A DNA stretch of 64,000 bases from NCBI RefSeq assembly GCF_030463565.1, contig NC_134675.1, positions 16,575,862 through 16,639,861 of the forward strand. Direction: 5' to 3'. Made by a program: the position numbers and the translations under genes. Below the pieces are notes generated by a model. That model was given only the letters and a program-made list of their open reading frames with translations, had not been told where the DNA came from and ran no database searches. The DNA is from Pelecanus crispus (taxonomy: Eukaryota; Chordata; Aves; Pelecaniformes; Pelecanidae). Below are positions 46,170-57,953 of this stretch, piece by piece; within the stretch, counting starts at the first letter, position 1; each line of letters begins with the position of its first letter.

Positions 46170-48932
46170 CTGTGGGGAGAATGGGGGGGGGCACACTGTC
46201 AGACTGGGCTCCCACCCAAAAGCATCCCCGCCAGCCATGCCACTGCACCTCGTCCCCCCACTGGCTGCTCCCTGGGTTAAACTGCCCATCTCTGTTTGGA
46301 TGATGCCTATGAGCAGAGTGGTTGATGCTCACCAGGGCAAGTCCAGGTCTGTACTGGTGCCAGCCAAACTGGGCTGCAGGAGCCATGCAGGAGAGGGGTG
46401 CCCCAGGAGAGGGGTGCCCCAGCTTCATGGGGGGAAGGACCCCCTTCCCCATCTCCTGGGTTCCCTGGGAGGCACCACCAGCAAGCACCCCGGCCACTCG
46501 CAGCAACAGGACAAGCTAAATTTAGCCTGGACCCTTCCCCAGCCTCATTGCCCAACCTTGGGCAGCCAAAAATCCAGCTGAGATCATCGGATGCCACAAC
46601 GGTTCATCAGCTGTTGCCCTCTGGAGCCTGGCAGCTCTGCCCAGCGCTAGGGGTTATCTATAGCACAGCCCACATCATTCGTGTCGTGTGGTCCCGTCCC
46701 CCCCCCCAACAGCCCCCAAAAGGTTATGCCGGCGTGGGATAGCGGTGCAGCCACAGCACAGCACTGAGCTTTCCTGTAAGGCGAGGTCCCAGAGGGGCTG
46801 GCCCCCATCACTGGTCCCCGTTGCAAAGCCAAGAGCCAGTTTCATGGGTGCAGCAGCTGGGGCAGTGGGTGTTGTGGCAGCCGCAAGCTGGCCTGCATTG
46901 GAAAGCCACGTGACATGGGAATGCAGCAAGAAAATCCTTGTGTCCTTAAATAACTCAGACAGCTCTGGCATACACGTGGGCAGGATCATCTCCAGGCTTT
47001 CGACAAAGGCTGAGGGAGAGGACTGCAGAGTGATGCTTTGGGGGGGGGGGGGGGGACGACAGGAGGGGGTTTGCCGGGGGTACAGCCTCGAGCTTCCCAG
47101 GCATGAGGCTGGCACAGGCTTGTCCCTGCCTGGCACACACTAAGCCCTCCGAGCTGGGTCCTGGGGGTCCCAGCCCTCCCATTCTCCCCCCCACCAAACA
47201 CCCTGCAAAGGAAGGGGAAGAGGATGCGATTTGCTGTTTCTGAGTTAGATGGGGGGATATTCTGCATCCCCCTTCCCCAGGAAAAGCCTCTGGTGGCAGA
47301 GCAGCAACAGGCACCAGGAGAAACATCTCTTCTCATGCTGGCCACTGGCTCAGGGCCGAGTTGCAGCTTCTGTGGCTGAGCCAGGGCTTTGCACCAGAGC
47401 GATCACAGTGGGACCCGTGCTGAGCCAGCTCTTGGGCTCCAGTGAGCGGAGAACAGGAGAGCTGGGGCCATCTTCTTGCACAGCTCCTCTGCACGAGGTC
47501 TCCTCCCAGGAAGAGCTTTTCTGGCTGCAGGAGGATGCCCATTGCCAGCTCCATGTGAGCAGCAAGTGCTTGGCTGGATCTCCAGCAGGTTGGGGGGGAA
47601 GTGAAGGATGATCTTCCCACATCAACGCATTTCTGCCCCACACTTGCCCAAGGATGCTGGAGCCCTCCTGCTTGTTGGTGCCCACTGTCATGCACCATGG
47701 AAGGCTGCACAGGTCCACATGTGCCAGGGAAAGGACATCTCCAGCCATAAAATAAGAAGGAGAGTGGGAACTCCCTATGGGAGCATATGGACAGGGCAAG
47801 CAGAGGGATGCGAGCAGGAGGTAACAACGAAGGCAGATGGGATCTTAATGTTTCCTTCCTAAAGCCAAGACACAAGAACCAGAAGCGATCACTCCTCCAC
47901 TGTATGTTCCTGGTTTTCATTCTTCTTGCCCAACTTCATTGGCATTTGGGAAACTGGTTGCTGAAGTAACACCAGTAACCGCGGGAGTTGCCCTGCATCC
48001 TAGAAAGAGGCTCAGTTTATCCCTAGGTATTAAATCACCATGGGTTTGATAGCTGAGCTCTGCACTGCACTGAGAGCTGAGCTTTATCCAGGTCAGCAGT
48101 GGGTCCTCCTCTGCTTGCAGTGAAGCCGGGGGAGGGGGAAATGTCACCACTGGTTGCATCTCAGCCGGTCCTGATGTGTGGCTGCTTTGAGGAAGGTGAT
48201 GGCAGGTAATGGATGCAAAGCAGGCAGCTGCCGAGGGCAGGCATTAGGCAGGCAGCTGGGCGGGCACAAGCCCCTGCTGGCAGTGCTGCCTGAAGATCTG
48301 CCTCCCAGGAGAGGCAGCTGCTGGCGGAGCAGTGTCATTCCTCCCTCTCTCGACCTCCCACTGCTTGCGCACCTGTAATTTTAGGAAGGGACACTTCCCA
48401 GTAGCCCATGAGCCTCTGGGGACGCCCTCTTACACCTCTGGCTTCTGCAGCAGCCGGGCAGCAGCACCCACCGAGCAGCAAGCACCCCATGCCATCCCGG
48501 CTGGGGGGATGTGGCACCCAGAAGGGTCAGGATGTGAGCACTGGGAAGGGCACTGCCTCCCCAGGTTGCTCTGCAGAAGGGTCTGTGGGACAGAGGAGGA
48601 GGATGCTCTCCTGACTGCCCCCAGCCTCCACTTGCTGCTCAAAGGGCAACTCTGGGCAAGAGTCCCTCCAGCCTGAGCAGTGTGTGAACCTGGACTAACA
48701 TGGTCTGGACATCAGGACAGCCAGCTTGGGGTTAATTTTACAGATGGGGGAATGCACAGAAGGAAATATCTGAGATATGGCATGCATGACTCCATAAATA
48801 AGGCAGCCTCTCCTGAGTATTTCTGGAGTGGCCAGGGGATCCAGCCACCACAGGAATAAATCTCTGCACTTTGCACTGTGAAGGAAGTTCATCTCCTGAG
48901 TCTGCAGGTTAACTTGAGATGTGTTTGCTCCA
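46170..48932 (-). other. DNAJB5 last intron side, up to the assembly gap
   Basis: This is 2.76 kb 5' of the last DNAJB5 exon on the minus strand. I looked for the J domain HPD motif and for C-terminal domain peptides and saw none. No repeats with clear ends are present. Confidence 0.6.
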
Positions 48933-49132
48933 NNNNNNNNNNNNNNNNNNNNNNNNNNNNNNNNNNNNNNNNNNNNNNNNNNNNNNNNNNNNNNNNNNNN
49001 NNNNNNNNNNNNNNNNNNNNNNNNNNNNNNNNNNNNNNNNNNNNNNNNNNNNNNNNNNNNNNNNNNNNNNNNNNNNNNNNNNNNNNNNNNNNNNNNNNNN
49101 NNNNNNNNNNNNNNNNNNNNNNNNNNNNNNNN
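48933..49132. other. Assembly gap of exactly 200 N
   Basis: A round 200-N block is a scaffolding placeholder, not a measured gap. Sequence to the right may be far away or wrongly joined. Open frames drawn across it are meaningless. Confidence 0.97.
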
Positions 49133-49477
49133 AGTAACTCTTATAACTATCATATTATTCCGCCAGTCATATTTTACTCGGCACGTGATACATAGGATAT
49201 CATGCACATAGACTCATACATATTCATTAGTCTACTAAGAATTTCAAAAGTACTTATCTAACAAAAACATAAGAAACAAATTGTCTACTGATACAATAAT
49301 CACAGCCTTATATGGATCAGACCTTGAAGTTAGTTCCAGATAACATATCTTGCAGGCTCAACAGATTCATCCTGTTTACCATACTTGGATGGGTTTAAAG
49401 TTATGGTCAGTTAGTTAGGCTAAGAAGGTAGGCTGCACAGGCCTCAAGGCCTCAGGGCCTAATACTCTTTCACAACA
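49133..49477 (-). repeat. ERV-B 3' LTR, truncated by the gap
   Basis: On the minus strand a polypurine tract (AAAAGGGGGGAG, about 49478-49490) is followed directly by TGTTGTGAAAG. The LTR continues at least to the gap edge. Confidence 0.7.
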
Positions 49478-49623
49478 CTCCCCCCTTTTGATATTACCAT
49501 CAGGGAACATATGAAGGAGGGGAACGCTACTTATACCCTCAGGTATTTATCATCATCTGTTTGGTACATAAGCAACAACACTGTATTAATACAAAACAAT
49601 CACAAAGATGATAATCACTAATA

Positions 49624-49881
49624 CTATGATATATAAAAGTTTTTTATCCAAAGGCTGAGATCCAGAAGCCAAGAGGTCAACCAATTCCACATGTTACTGA
49701 AACCCCAAGAGGCACCATCTTGGGACAGCCGGTGAAAAAGATGAACTTGTTGCTGTATAATATTTATGTCAGTTTTGATATGACCTTGCTGGTTTACAAA
49801 TACACAAGAACTTGAGTTAATTACTGCACATACACCTTCCTGGGATGCTAGTAGGAGATCTAGTCCCATACAATTTTGCAT
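49624..49881 (-). pseudogene. ERV-B env, TM ectodomain fragment
   Basis: The 85-codon frame contains the immunosuppressive-domain-like segment of gamma-type TM (QNCMGLDLLLASQEGVC). It is followed by the disulphide motif in which the second of the usual CX6CC cysteine positions reads Ser-Cys. No membrane anchor follows in frame. Remnant only. Confidence 0.75.
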
Positions 49882-50322
49882 AGTTATTTTAGATACTTGG
49901 GCAAGTTCCTATTGTAGGGCAGATATGACATCAGCAGTTGCATTCCCCATGGCTTACCAATAAATCTAGCAACAGAAGGATTTGGAAAAAAGGTTTTAAC
50001 ACAGGCAAATAACTACAGCAAGTACTCCCAGTCCACTTAGTCCAACACTTACTGACAGCAGGTCAAATGTCCAGAATACTATTGTTCATGAGTCAGCGAA
50101 GTTAACATGGCTATGATGAATACAGATGTCTTCACCTGCAACTTTAAAGGCAGAATAAGTACACAGTAAGACCTGATAAGGGCCTACCTACTTAGTCTCT
50201 AGTACAGTTTTCCTTGCAAATGTCTTAATTACTACCCAATCTTCTGGCTGATAAGCGTGAATTTGCAACCCTAATGGCACTGATTGGAACAAGTGAGCAC
50301 TAGCTTGAATACACCTAACTTC

Positions 50323-50590
50323 TCACTGTAACCTTAATACATTTTGAGTTAGGGTCTCATCTCTGTCTAAGAGGCTGGCATGAGCATGAATATATGTTCC
50401 TGGAACTAAACTAGGCCATCCAAACAAAATTTCAAAAGGAGCAAGTCCTAAGGATTCACGTAGTGTTCGTCTGGCCACAAGGCTAAAGGCAAAGCTTCTG
50501 GCCATTTCAACCCTATTTCCTTACATAATTTTGCAGTCATGGTTTTAATGTTCAATTCATTCTTTCCACCTGTCCCACTGACTGTGGGTC
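50323..50590 (-). pseudogene. ERV-B pol, integrase C-terminal fragment
   Basis: Codons show LGLAPFEILFGWPSLVPGT, the segment following the integrase core in gammaretrovirus-like elements and close to ERV-A. An upstream piece in another frame (ERMNELN-like, LKWPEALPLAL) precedes it. A CR1 insertion cuts the core. Confidence 0.8.
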
Positions 50591-51272
50591 CAACCTGATA
50601 AACTTCTACAATGAAATGACTGGATTGGTAGACAAGGGGAGAGAAGTGGATATTGTCCACCTGGACTTCAGTAAGGCCTTTGACACTGTCTCCCATAAGA
50701 TCCTCACAGACAAGCTGTTGATGTATGGGCTGGATAGGCAGACAGTGGACTGAAAGCTGGCTGAATGGCTGGGCCCAGAGAGTGGTGATCAGAGGCACGA
50801 AGTCTAGTTGGAGGCCAGTAACTAGCGGTGTACCCCAGGGGTCATTACTCGGTACAGTCCCGTTTAATTTAATATCTTCATGCAGAGTGTACCCTCAGCA
50901 AATTTGCTGATGACACAAAGCTGTGAGGACTGGTTGATACACCAGAGGGTTATGCTGCCATCCAGAGGAGCCTTGAAAGGCTGGAGAAATGGGTTGACAG
51001 GAACCTCACACAGTTCAACAAAGGAGAAGTGCAAAGTCCTGCCCCTGGGGAGGAACAATCCCATGCACCAGTATATGCTGGGGGCTGACCATGTGGAAAG
51101 CAGTTTGACAGAAAAGGCCCTGGGCATCCTGGTGGACATCAACATGAGCCAGCAATGTGCCCTTGCGGCAAAGAAGGCTAATGGTATCCTGGGCTGCATC
51201 AGGAGGAGTGTTGCCAGCAGCTCGAGGGAGGTGATCCTTCCCCTCTACTAAGCACTGGTGAGCCCACACTGT
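50590..51272 (+). mobile_element. CR1 LINE ORF2 fragment, sense strand +
   Basis: The translation contains [38 protein letters not shown] and LADDTKLC-like RT sequence with breaks, then KKANGILGCIRRSVASSSRE. It is truncated at both ends, since the CR1 3' tail is missing. Confidence 0.9.
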
Positions 51273-51610
51273 CATGACCTAAATGGTTACCCAGTCTGCA
51301 GGTGTATAAAGATTGTGACCATGGGCTCATAGGATTTTGTAATACACAAAGACTTTATCCTCTAAATTCTTCTACTTTGTTACGGATTACCACAAATAGC
51401 AGAAAAATCACCACTAGCAAGTATACTTCCACAAAATCATCACTAGCAAGTAAAACTATGATAAATAAAGTGAATACATATATATCTCTCAAGCTATTAC
51501 AAATTACTTTCAACAATCAGTAATATTGTATCAACGAATAGTATGGCTTAGCTTATGATAGATTATTTATACGATGTATAATACCAGTATCAAGCAAATT
51601 AGATTTCAGA
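51273..51610. other. AT-rich unassigned stretch
   Basis: This A/T-rich stretch lies between two CR1 copies. It has some resemblance in composition to the ERV-B LTR side but no clear match. No gene is seen. Confidence 0.4.
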
Positions 51611-53847
51611 ATAGAATCATAGAATCATAGAATGCGTTGGGTTGGAAGGGACCTTTAGAGGCCATCTAGCCCAACCCCCCTGCAGTGAGCAGGGACAGCT
51701 TTAACTACATCAGGTTGCTCAGAGCCCCATCCAACCTGACCTTGAATGTTGCCAGGGATGGGGCCTCCACTACCTCTCTGGGCAACCTGTTCCAGTGCTT
51801 GACCACCTTCATTGTAAAAAATTTCTTTCTTATATCCAGTCTAAATCTATTCTTCTTTAGTTTAAATCCATTACTCCTTGTCTTGTCACGACAGGCCTTG
51901 CTAAAAAGATCACCCCCATCCTTCCTATAGGCCCCTGTTTAAGTACTGAAAGGCAGCAATAAGGTCTCCTTGCAGCCTTCTCTTCTTTAGGCTGAACAAC
52001 CCCAACTATCTCAGCCTGGCCTCGTAGGAGAGGTGCTCCAGCCCTCGGATCATTTTTGTGGCCCTCCTCTGGACCCGCTCCAGCAGGTCCATGTCCTTCT
52101 TATGCTGAGGGCCCCAGAGCTGGACACAGTACTCCAGGAGAGGTCTCACCAGAGCAGAGTAGAGAGGCAGAATCACCTCCCTCAACCTGCTGGCCACGCT
52201 TCTTTTGATGCAGCCCAGGATACAGTTGGCTTTCTGGGCTGCAAGCGCACATTGTTGGCTCATGTCCAGCTTTTCATCTACCAGTACCCCCAAGTCCTTC
52301 TCCGCAGGGCTGCTCTCAATCCCTTCATCCCCAGCCTGTACTGATATCGGGGGTTGCCCCGTCCCAGGTGCAGGACCTCGCACTTGGCCTTGCTGAACCT
52401 CATGAGGTTCACACAGGCCCACCTCTCCAGCTTGTCCAGGTCCCTTTGGATGACATCTCATCCTCCTGGGGTGTCAACTGCACCACTCAGCTTGGTGTCG
52501 TCTGCAAACTTGCTGAGGGTGCACCTCGATCCCACTGTCTATGTCATTGATGATGATGTTAAACAGCACCGGTCCCAGTACGGACCCCTGAGGGACTCCA
52601 CTTGTCACTGGTCTCCATGTGGACATCGAGCCATTGACCACAACCCTCTGGATGAGACCATCCAGCCAATTCCTTATCCACCAAACAGTCCACCCATCAA
52701 ACCCATATCTCTCCAATTTAGAGAGAGGGATGTTGTGGGGGACTGTGTCGAAGGCTTTACAGAAATCCAAGTAGATGACATCCATTGCTTTTCCCTTGTC
52801 CACTGATGCAGTCACTCCTTCACAGAAAGCCACTAGGATGGTCAGGCAGGACTTGCCCTTGGTGAATCTGTGCTGGCTGTCTCAAATCACCTCCCTGTCC
52901 TCCATGTGCTTGAGCATATCTTCTAGGAGGATCTGCTCCATGATCTTCCCAGGCACAGAGGTGAGGCTGACAGGTCGGTAGTTCCCAGGGTCCTCCTTTC
53001 TTCCCTTTTTAAAAATGGGCACAACATTCCCCTTCTTCCAGTCAGCAGGGACTTCACCTGCCTGCCATGACTTTTCAAATATCATGGAGAGTGGCTTGGC
53101 AATTACATCAGCCAATTCCCTCAGGACTCTGGGGTGCATCTCATCAGGTCCCATAGACTTGTGTACATTGAGGTTCTTCAGGTGGTCTCGAACCTGATCT
53201 TCACTTACAGTGGGAGGGGCTTTACCCCCCTGCTCCCCATCTTTTGGTCCATCAACTCGGGAGGGGTGAGGAGCGAGGTTGCCGGTGAAGACCGAGGCAA
53301 AGAAGTTGTTGAGTACCTCAGCCTTCTCCTTGTCTGTTGATACAAGGTCATCATTCTTGTTCATCAGTGGGGGTACACTTTCTTTAACCTTCCTTTTCTG
53401 GTTGATATACCTGTAGAAGCCCTTCTTGTTATTCTTTACGTTCCTTGCCAAATTCAGCTCCATCCTCGCCTTGGCCTTCCTGACCTGCTCCCTACACAAC
53501 CGGGCAGTTTCCCTGTACTCTTCCCAGGACACCTGTCCCTGCTTCCACTGCCTGTGCAGTTCCCTCTTACTCTTTAGTTTGACCAGCAGGTCTCGACTCA
53601 GCCATGCTGGTCTCTTCCCATCCTTGCCTGGTTTCTTACACTTGGGGACTGAGAGCTCTTGTGCTCTATGGAAGGTGTCCTTAAAGATCTGCCAGCTCTG
53701 TTCCCCTGTCCCTGAGGACCGTCTCCCAGGGGGTCCTTCTGACTAACTCCTTGAAGAGCTGGAATTTTGCTTTTCTAAAATTTAGGGTCCTGACTGTACT
53801 CCTCGCTTTTCCTATGTCCCTCAGGAGCATGAACTCCACCAACGCAA
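51611..53847 (-). mobile_element. Long CR1 LINE copy (2.2 kb), antisense
   Basis: The 3' tail (ATAGAATCATAGAATCATAG) is at the left end. On the minus strand the ORF2 reverse transcriptase appears in three long frames: 53532-52882 (216 codons, [17 protein letters not shown]), 52833-52474 (119 codons, [31 protein letters not shown]) and 52461-52006 ([19 protein letters not shown]). Only a few breaks separate them, so it is a relatively young copy. The 5' end abuts the ERV-C LTR. Confidence 0.95.
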
Positions 53848-54337
53848 TGGGCCAAACCATCCCCCAAAGGGGAGGACAAACCAATCCCAGAGCGGGGCCC
53901 AACCATCACAGAGCGGGGAGGACAAACCGAACCAACCCCAAAACTGGGCTCAAAGGGACATCAGTAAGATAACAGAGTCTCACTTAAAAGATGATCCGTG
54001 TCACAGAGTCTGGAGTCAGCCAGGCATCCCCAGTCAAAGTCCAAGATCTTGTAGAAAGTTTGTGCGGAGTATTCAACCCGTTTAAGCAAAGGAAAAATAA
54101 GTGCAGAACAGGAAGTTCTCAGAGAGAGAGAGGTTCCATTCTAGATAAAAATTAAGTCCTTTTTATAACATAGAGACATAAGTGGGTGTAGGACATTACT
54201 TTGAGCAGTCAATAGATGCTGTTAATTTCTTTTTTTCACCTGTAACAGTCAATAGATCATGATGTTTCTGTTCTTTTCAAGCAATTTTTATTTTTCTAGA
54301 CCATTTCCACTTTTTCAGACCATAATTTGCTGTTACA
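53848..54337 (-). repeat. ERV-C 3' LTR (proposed)
   Basis: On the minus strand a polypurine tract (AAAAGGAAGGGAC, 54338-54351) is followed by TGTAACAGCAAATT. A TATAAAA box occurs near 54165 on the minus strand. The left end is set at TGGGCCAAACC where CR1 sequence stops. Confidence 0.6.
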
Positions 54338-54554
54338 GTCCCTTCCTTTTGCACTTATCGGTGGTATCTCAGGATGTCTCCGGTTTCTAGGTGCACCGGC
54401 TGTACTTCAAAGAGGCCAGCTGCACTTTTCAAGGATGTTTCTGTTTCACAGGCCTAGTTCGCAGGCTCACGGTTCCAGGCTGGCAGGCCATTCTCTGTCA
54501 GTATTGTTCAGCAGACATTTTCTTTTGCTAAGTAATTTTCCCCTTCCAACCAGG

Positions 54555-55526
54555 TGTATTGGGCTTACGTGGCAAGGTGTTGGTAGCAGGGGGGCTGCAG
54601 GGGTGGCTTCTGTGAGAAGACACCAGAAGCTGTCTCCATGTTGGATGGAGCCACTTCCAGACGGCTCCAAGAAGGACCTGCCGCTGGCCAAAGCTGAACC
54701 AATCAGCAATGTTGGTAGCACCTCTGTGATAACATATTTAAGAAAGGGTAAAAACTGCTGCGCAACAGCAGCAGAGAGAGAGGAGGGAGAATATGTGAGA
54801 GAAACAACTATGCAGCCACCAAGGTCAGTGAAGAAGGAGGGGGAGGAGGTGCCCAGGCACCGGAGCAGAGATTCCCCTGCAGCCCATGGTGAAGACCATG
54901 GTGAGGCAGGCTGTCCCCCTGCAGCCCATGGAGGTCCACAGTGGAGGAGATAGCCACCCTGCAGCCCATGGAGGACCCCATGACAGGATGTGTCCTGAAG
55001 GAAGCTGTGACCCTGTGGAGAGCCTACACTGGAGCAGGTTTTCTGGTAGGTCCTGTGGCCCCATGGGGACCCATGCTGGAGTAGTCTTCTCCTGAAGGAC
55101 TGTCTCCCGTGGGTGGGACCCTATGCTGGAGCAGGGGAAGAGTGTGAGGAGGAAGGAGTGGCAGAGACAAAGCATTATGAACTGACCACAACCCCCATTC
55201 CCTGTTCCCTTGTGCCACTCAGAGGGAGGAGGTAGAGAAGACATGAGTGAAGTTAAGCCTGTGAATAAGGGAGGGGTGGGGGGAAGGTGTTTTTAAGTTT
55301 GTTCTTATTTCTCATTATCCTGCTCTGATTTGACTGGCAATAAATTAAATTAATTTCCCCAAGTTGAGTCTGTTTTGCCCATTACAGTAACTGGTGAGTG
55401 ATCTCCCTGTCTTTATCTTGACCCACAAGCCTTTCTTTGTATTCTCTCCCACTGTCCTGTTGAGGAGGGGGAGTGATAAAGCAGCTTGGCGGGCACCTGG
55501 CAGCCAGACAAGGTCAACCCACCACA
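54555..55526 (+). mobile_element. Solo LTR, family 2, copy 1 (inserted in ERV-C env 3' region)
   Basis: TGTATTGGGCTTACG to CAACCCACCACA is 972 bp long and flanked by the perfect 5-bp duplication CCAGG (54550-54554 and 55527-55531). It contains diverged short repeats built on GCAGCCCATGG(A/T) near 54880-54975. Orientation is opposite to ERV-C, so it is a later insertion. Confidence 0.93.
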
Positions 55527-55599
55527 CCAGGACATCTTTATGGCTGTTCACATAATTTCATCCCTTGTCCTACGACCACTTATGGATCACTAGGAGTGA

Positions 55600-56400
55600 G
55601 ACTACACTATATCTGATGCATCTCTCTTGCCTCCTAATGTGTGAGGCAGAGGAGACTCATGTCTTTTTAGGTCCAATGCTGTTCTGAGTTCTGGGAGGGT
55701 TTGTACATTGTACAGAACTAGTTTGGATGGGAGAGATACACCCAGTGATTTGATACAAGATAACATACAGAAAAGCACAGATCCTACAACTAAAATGAGA
55801 ACTAATATCATTAAAATACACTGTGCCCATGCTCCAAAGTCTGGTAGCCAAGACCATAGCTATAACCAGTCAGCTGACAGGCCTTCGAGCAGTTCGTGGG
55901 CTATTTGGTGAAAGGTACAGACATGTTGCTGAATAATATTCACATTGTATTCAATTTGTTTGGACTTGTTAGTGTAGAAGCAACAGGTAGTATTTATTAA
56001 CACACAAACACCTTCTTGTGAAGCTAAAAGATAATCCAAGGCTCAGCGATTTTGGATAGCCAATTGGGAGAGTTAATTAATCTCAGTCTGTAGGTTCTTT
56101 AAAGCATCCACAGTAGCATTTGGGTAGCAGAGACGTTATTAATAGCTTGTTCTAGTTCAACAACACCCAAGTTTGGAAGCAGTGCATGTACAAATTGACG
56201 AAATTTAGTTGGTCTTTTTACTAAGGATTAGGCACTCCATACTTCTGACGTATAGGGTAATGGTTGTGTTGAAAATTAAATGTTACATTTTTACATTGAA
56301 ATGCATAAGGATCGAGACATGCTACAGTACAGGTACCTGCCCACTGTGGGGGTAGACTCTTATAGGCATTAGTGCTGCAAAGCCAGAACCATCCTGGTGT
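55600..56400 (-). pseudogene. ERV-C env, TM subunit
   Basis: In the phase starting near 56085 on the minus strand one reads SQLAIQNR, a stop, then ALDYLLASQEGVC and the CX6CC disulphide motif near 55990. A hydrophobic segment (MILVLILVVGSVLFC) at 55811-55765 is the membrane anchor. Stops and frame changes make it non-functional. Confidence 0.82.
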
Positions 56401-57170
56401 TAAAATGGTAGGCCACCAGCCTTGTCCAGAGTCATTAAAATGTTTGCAGAATGAACGCTATGGATTTGAAAAACAATTAAATTCCATTGAGCATGTTTGG
56501 CTAATTGAATTGTCCAAAAGAGGTTGTGATTAATACATCCAGACATGTTGTTTGAGCCATTGTCACATATATCCCAACTATCATTAATACTTAGCCAACC
56601 ATTATTCCATAGACTATAGGATGTAGAATTAGGACCAGTGAAATTATAGCATCTGTCACAATTTGTATTATTGACATTCCACGTAAGATTCCCAAATTTC
56701 AAATCATTAAAAGCATCGTTGTTTGCAATTGCTGATGCATTGTCACAGATCCATGAAGTTTTCAGGTCAGCTTTAAGACAAGCTCAGATACTGTTACATT
56801 TAAATTGAAATCACACTTGGATGTGATTGTAATATAAGGTGTAATTACAATTGCTTGTCTCCTCTACCCAAGTTGAACTTATACCCTGGGGCATCATAAT
56901 ACACCATGGGGCTTTATCATATGAACATACCTCAAAAGGTTGTTGTTGATAATTTAGAGCATTGGAAAGTAAGTATACCAAATTAGGTTGATACCAAGAT
57001 GTTTCAGGGATAGGTTCTGTTAACCACCAAGGTTTGGAATCCAGTGTTCGAGGGTGGTGTAGACAATACCAACAATTTGATTTGTTGCCCACTTGAAAGT
57101 TTGTATTCATAAATTGAACAATATGATTGCTATTCCATCCCTGGGATAAGGGAACAAGCATAACTAATTA
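56400..57170 (-). pseudogene. ERV-C env, SU subunit
   Basis: Two minus-strand frames (57161-56811, 56702-56400) show a Cys/Trp/Asn-rich glycoprotein with a CWYC motif (the CXXC of gamma-type SU, near 57070) and many Asn-X-Ser/Thr sites (NLTW, NFTG, NSTS, NDSW, NNMS). A stop separates the frames. Confidence 0.8.
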
Positions 57171-57499
57171 AAAGATATGGCCCAATCATTGTGGATATCA
57201 AATAACAATTATAAGGAAGAAGGAAAATTGAGGGAAAATTGCTCACAATGTTTTTTTCATATCATGTCAAATTGCCAGTCGGTAGGATGAATGAGGTCGG
57301 CCAAAATCCAAGGAGTAATCTGAATTTCTGGTTGCTGATGTTCCAGTTAGGGTAACCTGAAAGAAAAACAAAACTGCATTTCTTTTGGATACTAGGTAAT
57401 TTGGATATCTATTGCTCAGAAATTAGATGCTCATTACCCTGAGCCAAGCACCATTACCAAGCACCTTCCTTTAAATTTCCATCTTTTAGTTTTGCAATA

Positions 57500-57953
57500 A
57501 GTATATCTTGCGTCACTGCCCAGTCCGGCAACTGACATTCCCATTTGGAGCTGGGCCAATTGAGTTGATCATCTGTCTCTTGTGTTTAGATGTTCTTTCC
57601 AAAGGTCACAAGAGCCCTGCCATGCCTTTAACCCCTTGTGCTCATTCATCTGTGAAACAAACATTAGATCAAGGCTCAGTATCTTTGTGTAAATCAGGTG
57701 GGGGTGATGCATCTTGAATACCAGTTGCGTGTGCTATGTACATTACCATTTTCTGAATTGTACTGGAGTGTGCAATTCCCTATGGAACAGGAGTAGATTC
57801 TCTAATTTCTTTAAGAATACGGAACAGAGTTTGAATTTCTAAGAGTGCATCTAATGTGATGGCTTCTCTATCTAACAGCGCTGTATAAGTAGCCAGTAAC
57901 GATTTTTCCCAAGGTGAATATTGTGCTTGGGAACCTTGCCACTCCTTTCATAG
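57500..57953 (-). pseudogene. RT-connection/RNase H-like fragment
   Basis: The minus-strand reading has YSPWEKSLLATYTALLDRE, followed by a region ending CFTDE, which resembles the connection and first RNase H strand of some class I/III elements. It does not resemble the RNase H region of ERV-A. It lies between env and a family 2 LTR, out of the normal order, so it may come from another element. Identification is weak. Confidence 0.35.

Larger units (their letters stand above)
41415..47055. repeat. Cluster of six long poly-G/poly-C runs
   Basis: Runs are G21 at 41415-41435, C26 at 42617-42642, C20 at 44360-44379, G27 at 44547-44573, G12 at 45776-45787 and G16 at 47040-47055. Exact lengths may include sequencing error. 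Confidence 0.85.
49133..50590 (-). mobile_element. ERV-B: 3' part of a gammaretrovirus-like provirus
   Basis: On the minus strand the order is integrase end, env remnant, TM ectodomain, polypurine tract, 3' LTR, cut by the N gap. The 5' side is interrupted by a CR1 copy beginning at about 50590. All coding parts are broken or truncated. Confidence 0.85.

Noticed and set aside
48695-49211. Open frames spanning the gap
   Set aside because: They consist mainly of undetermined bases.
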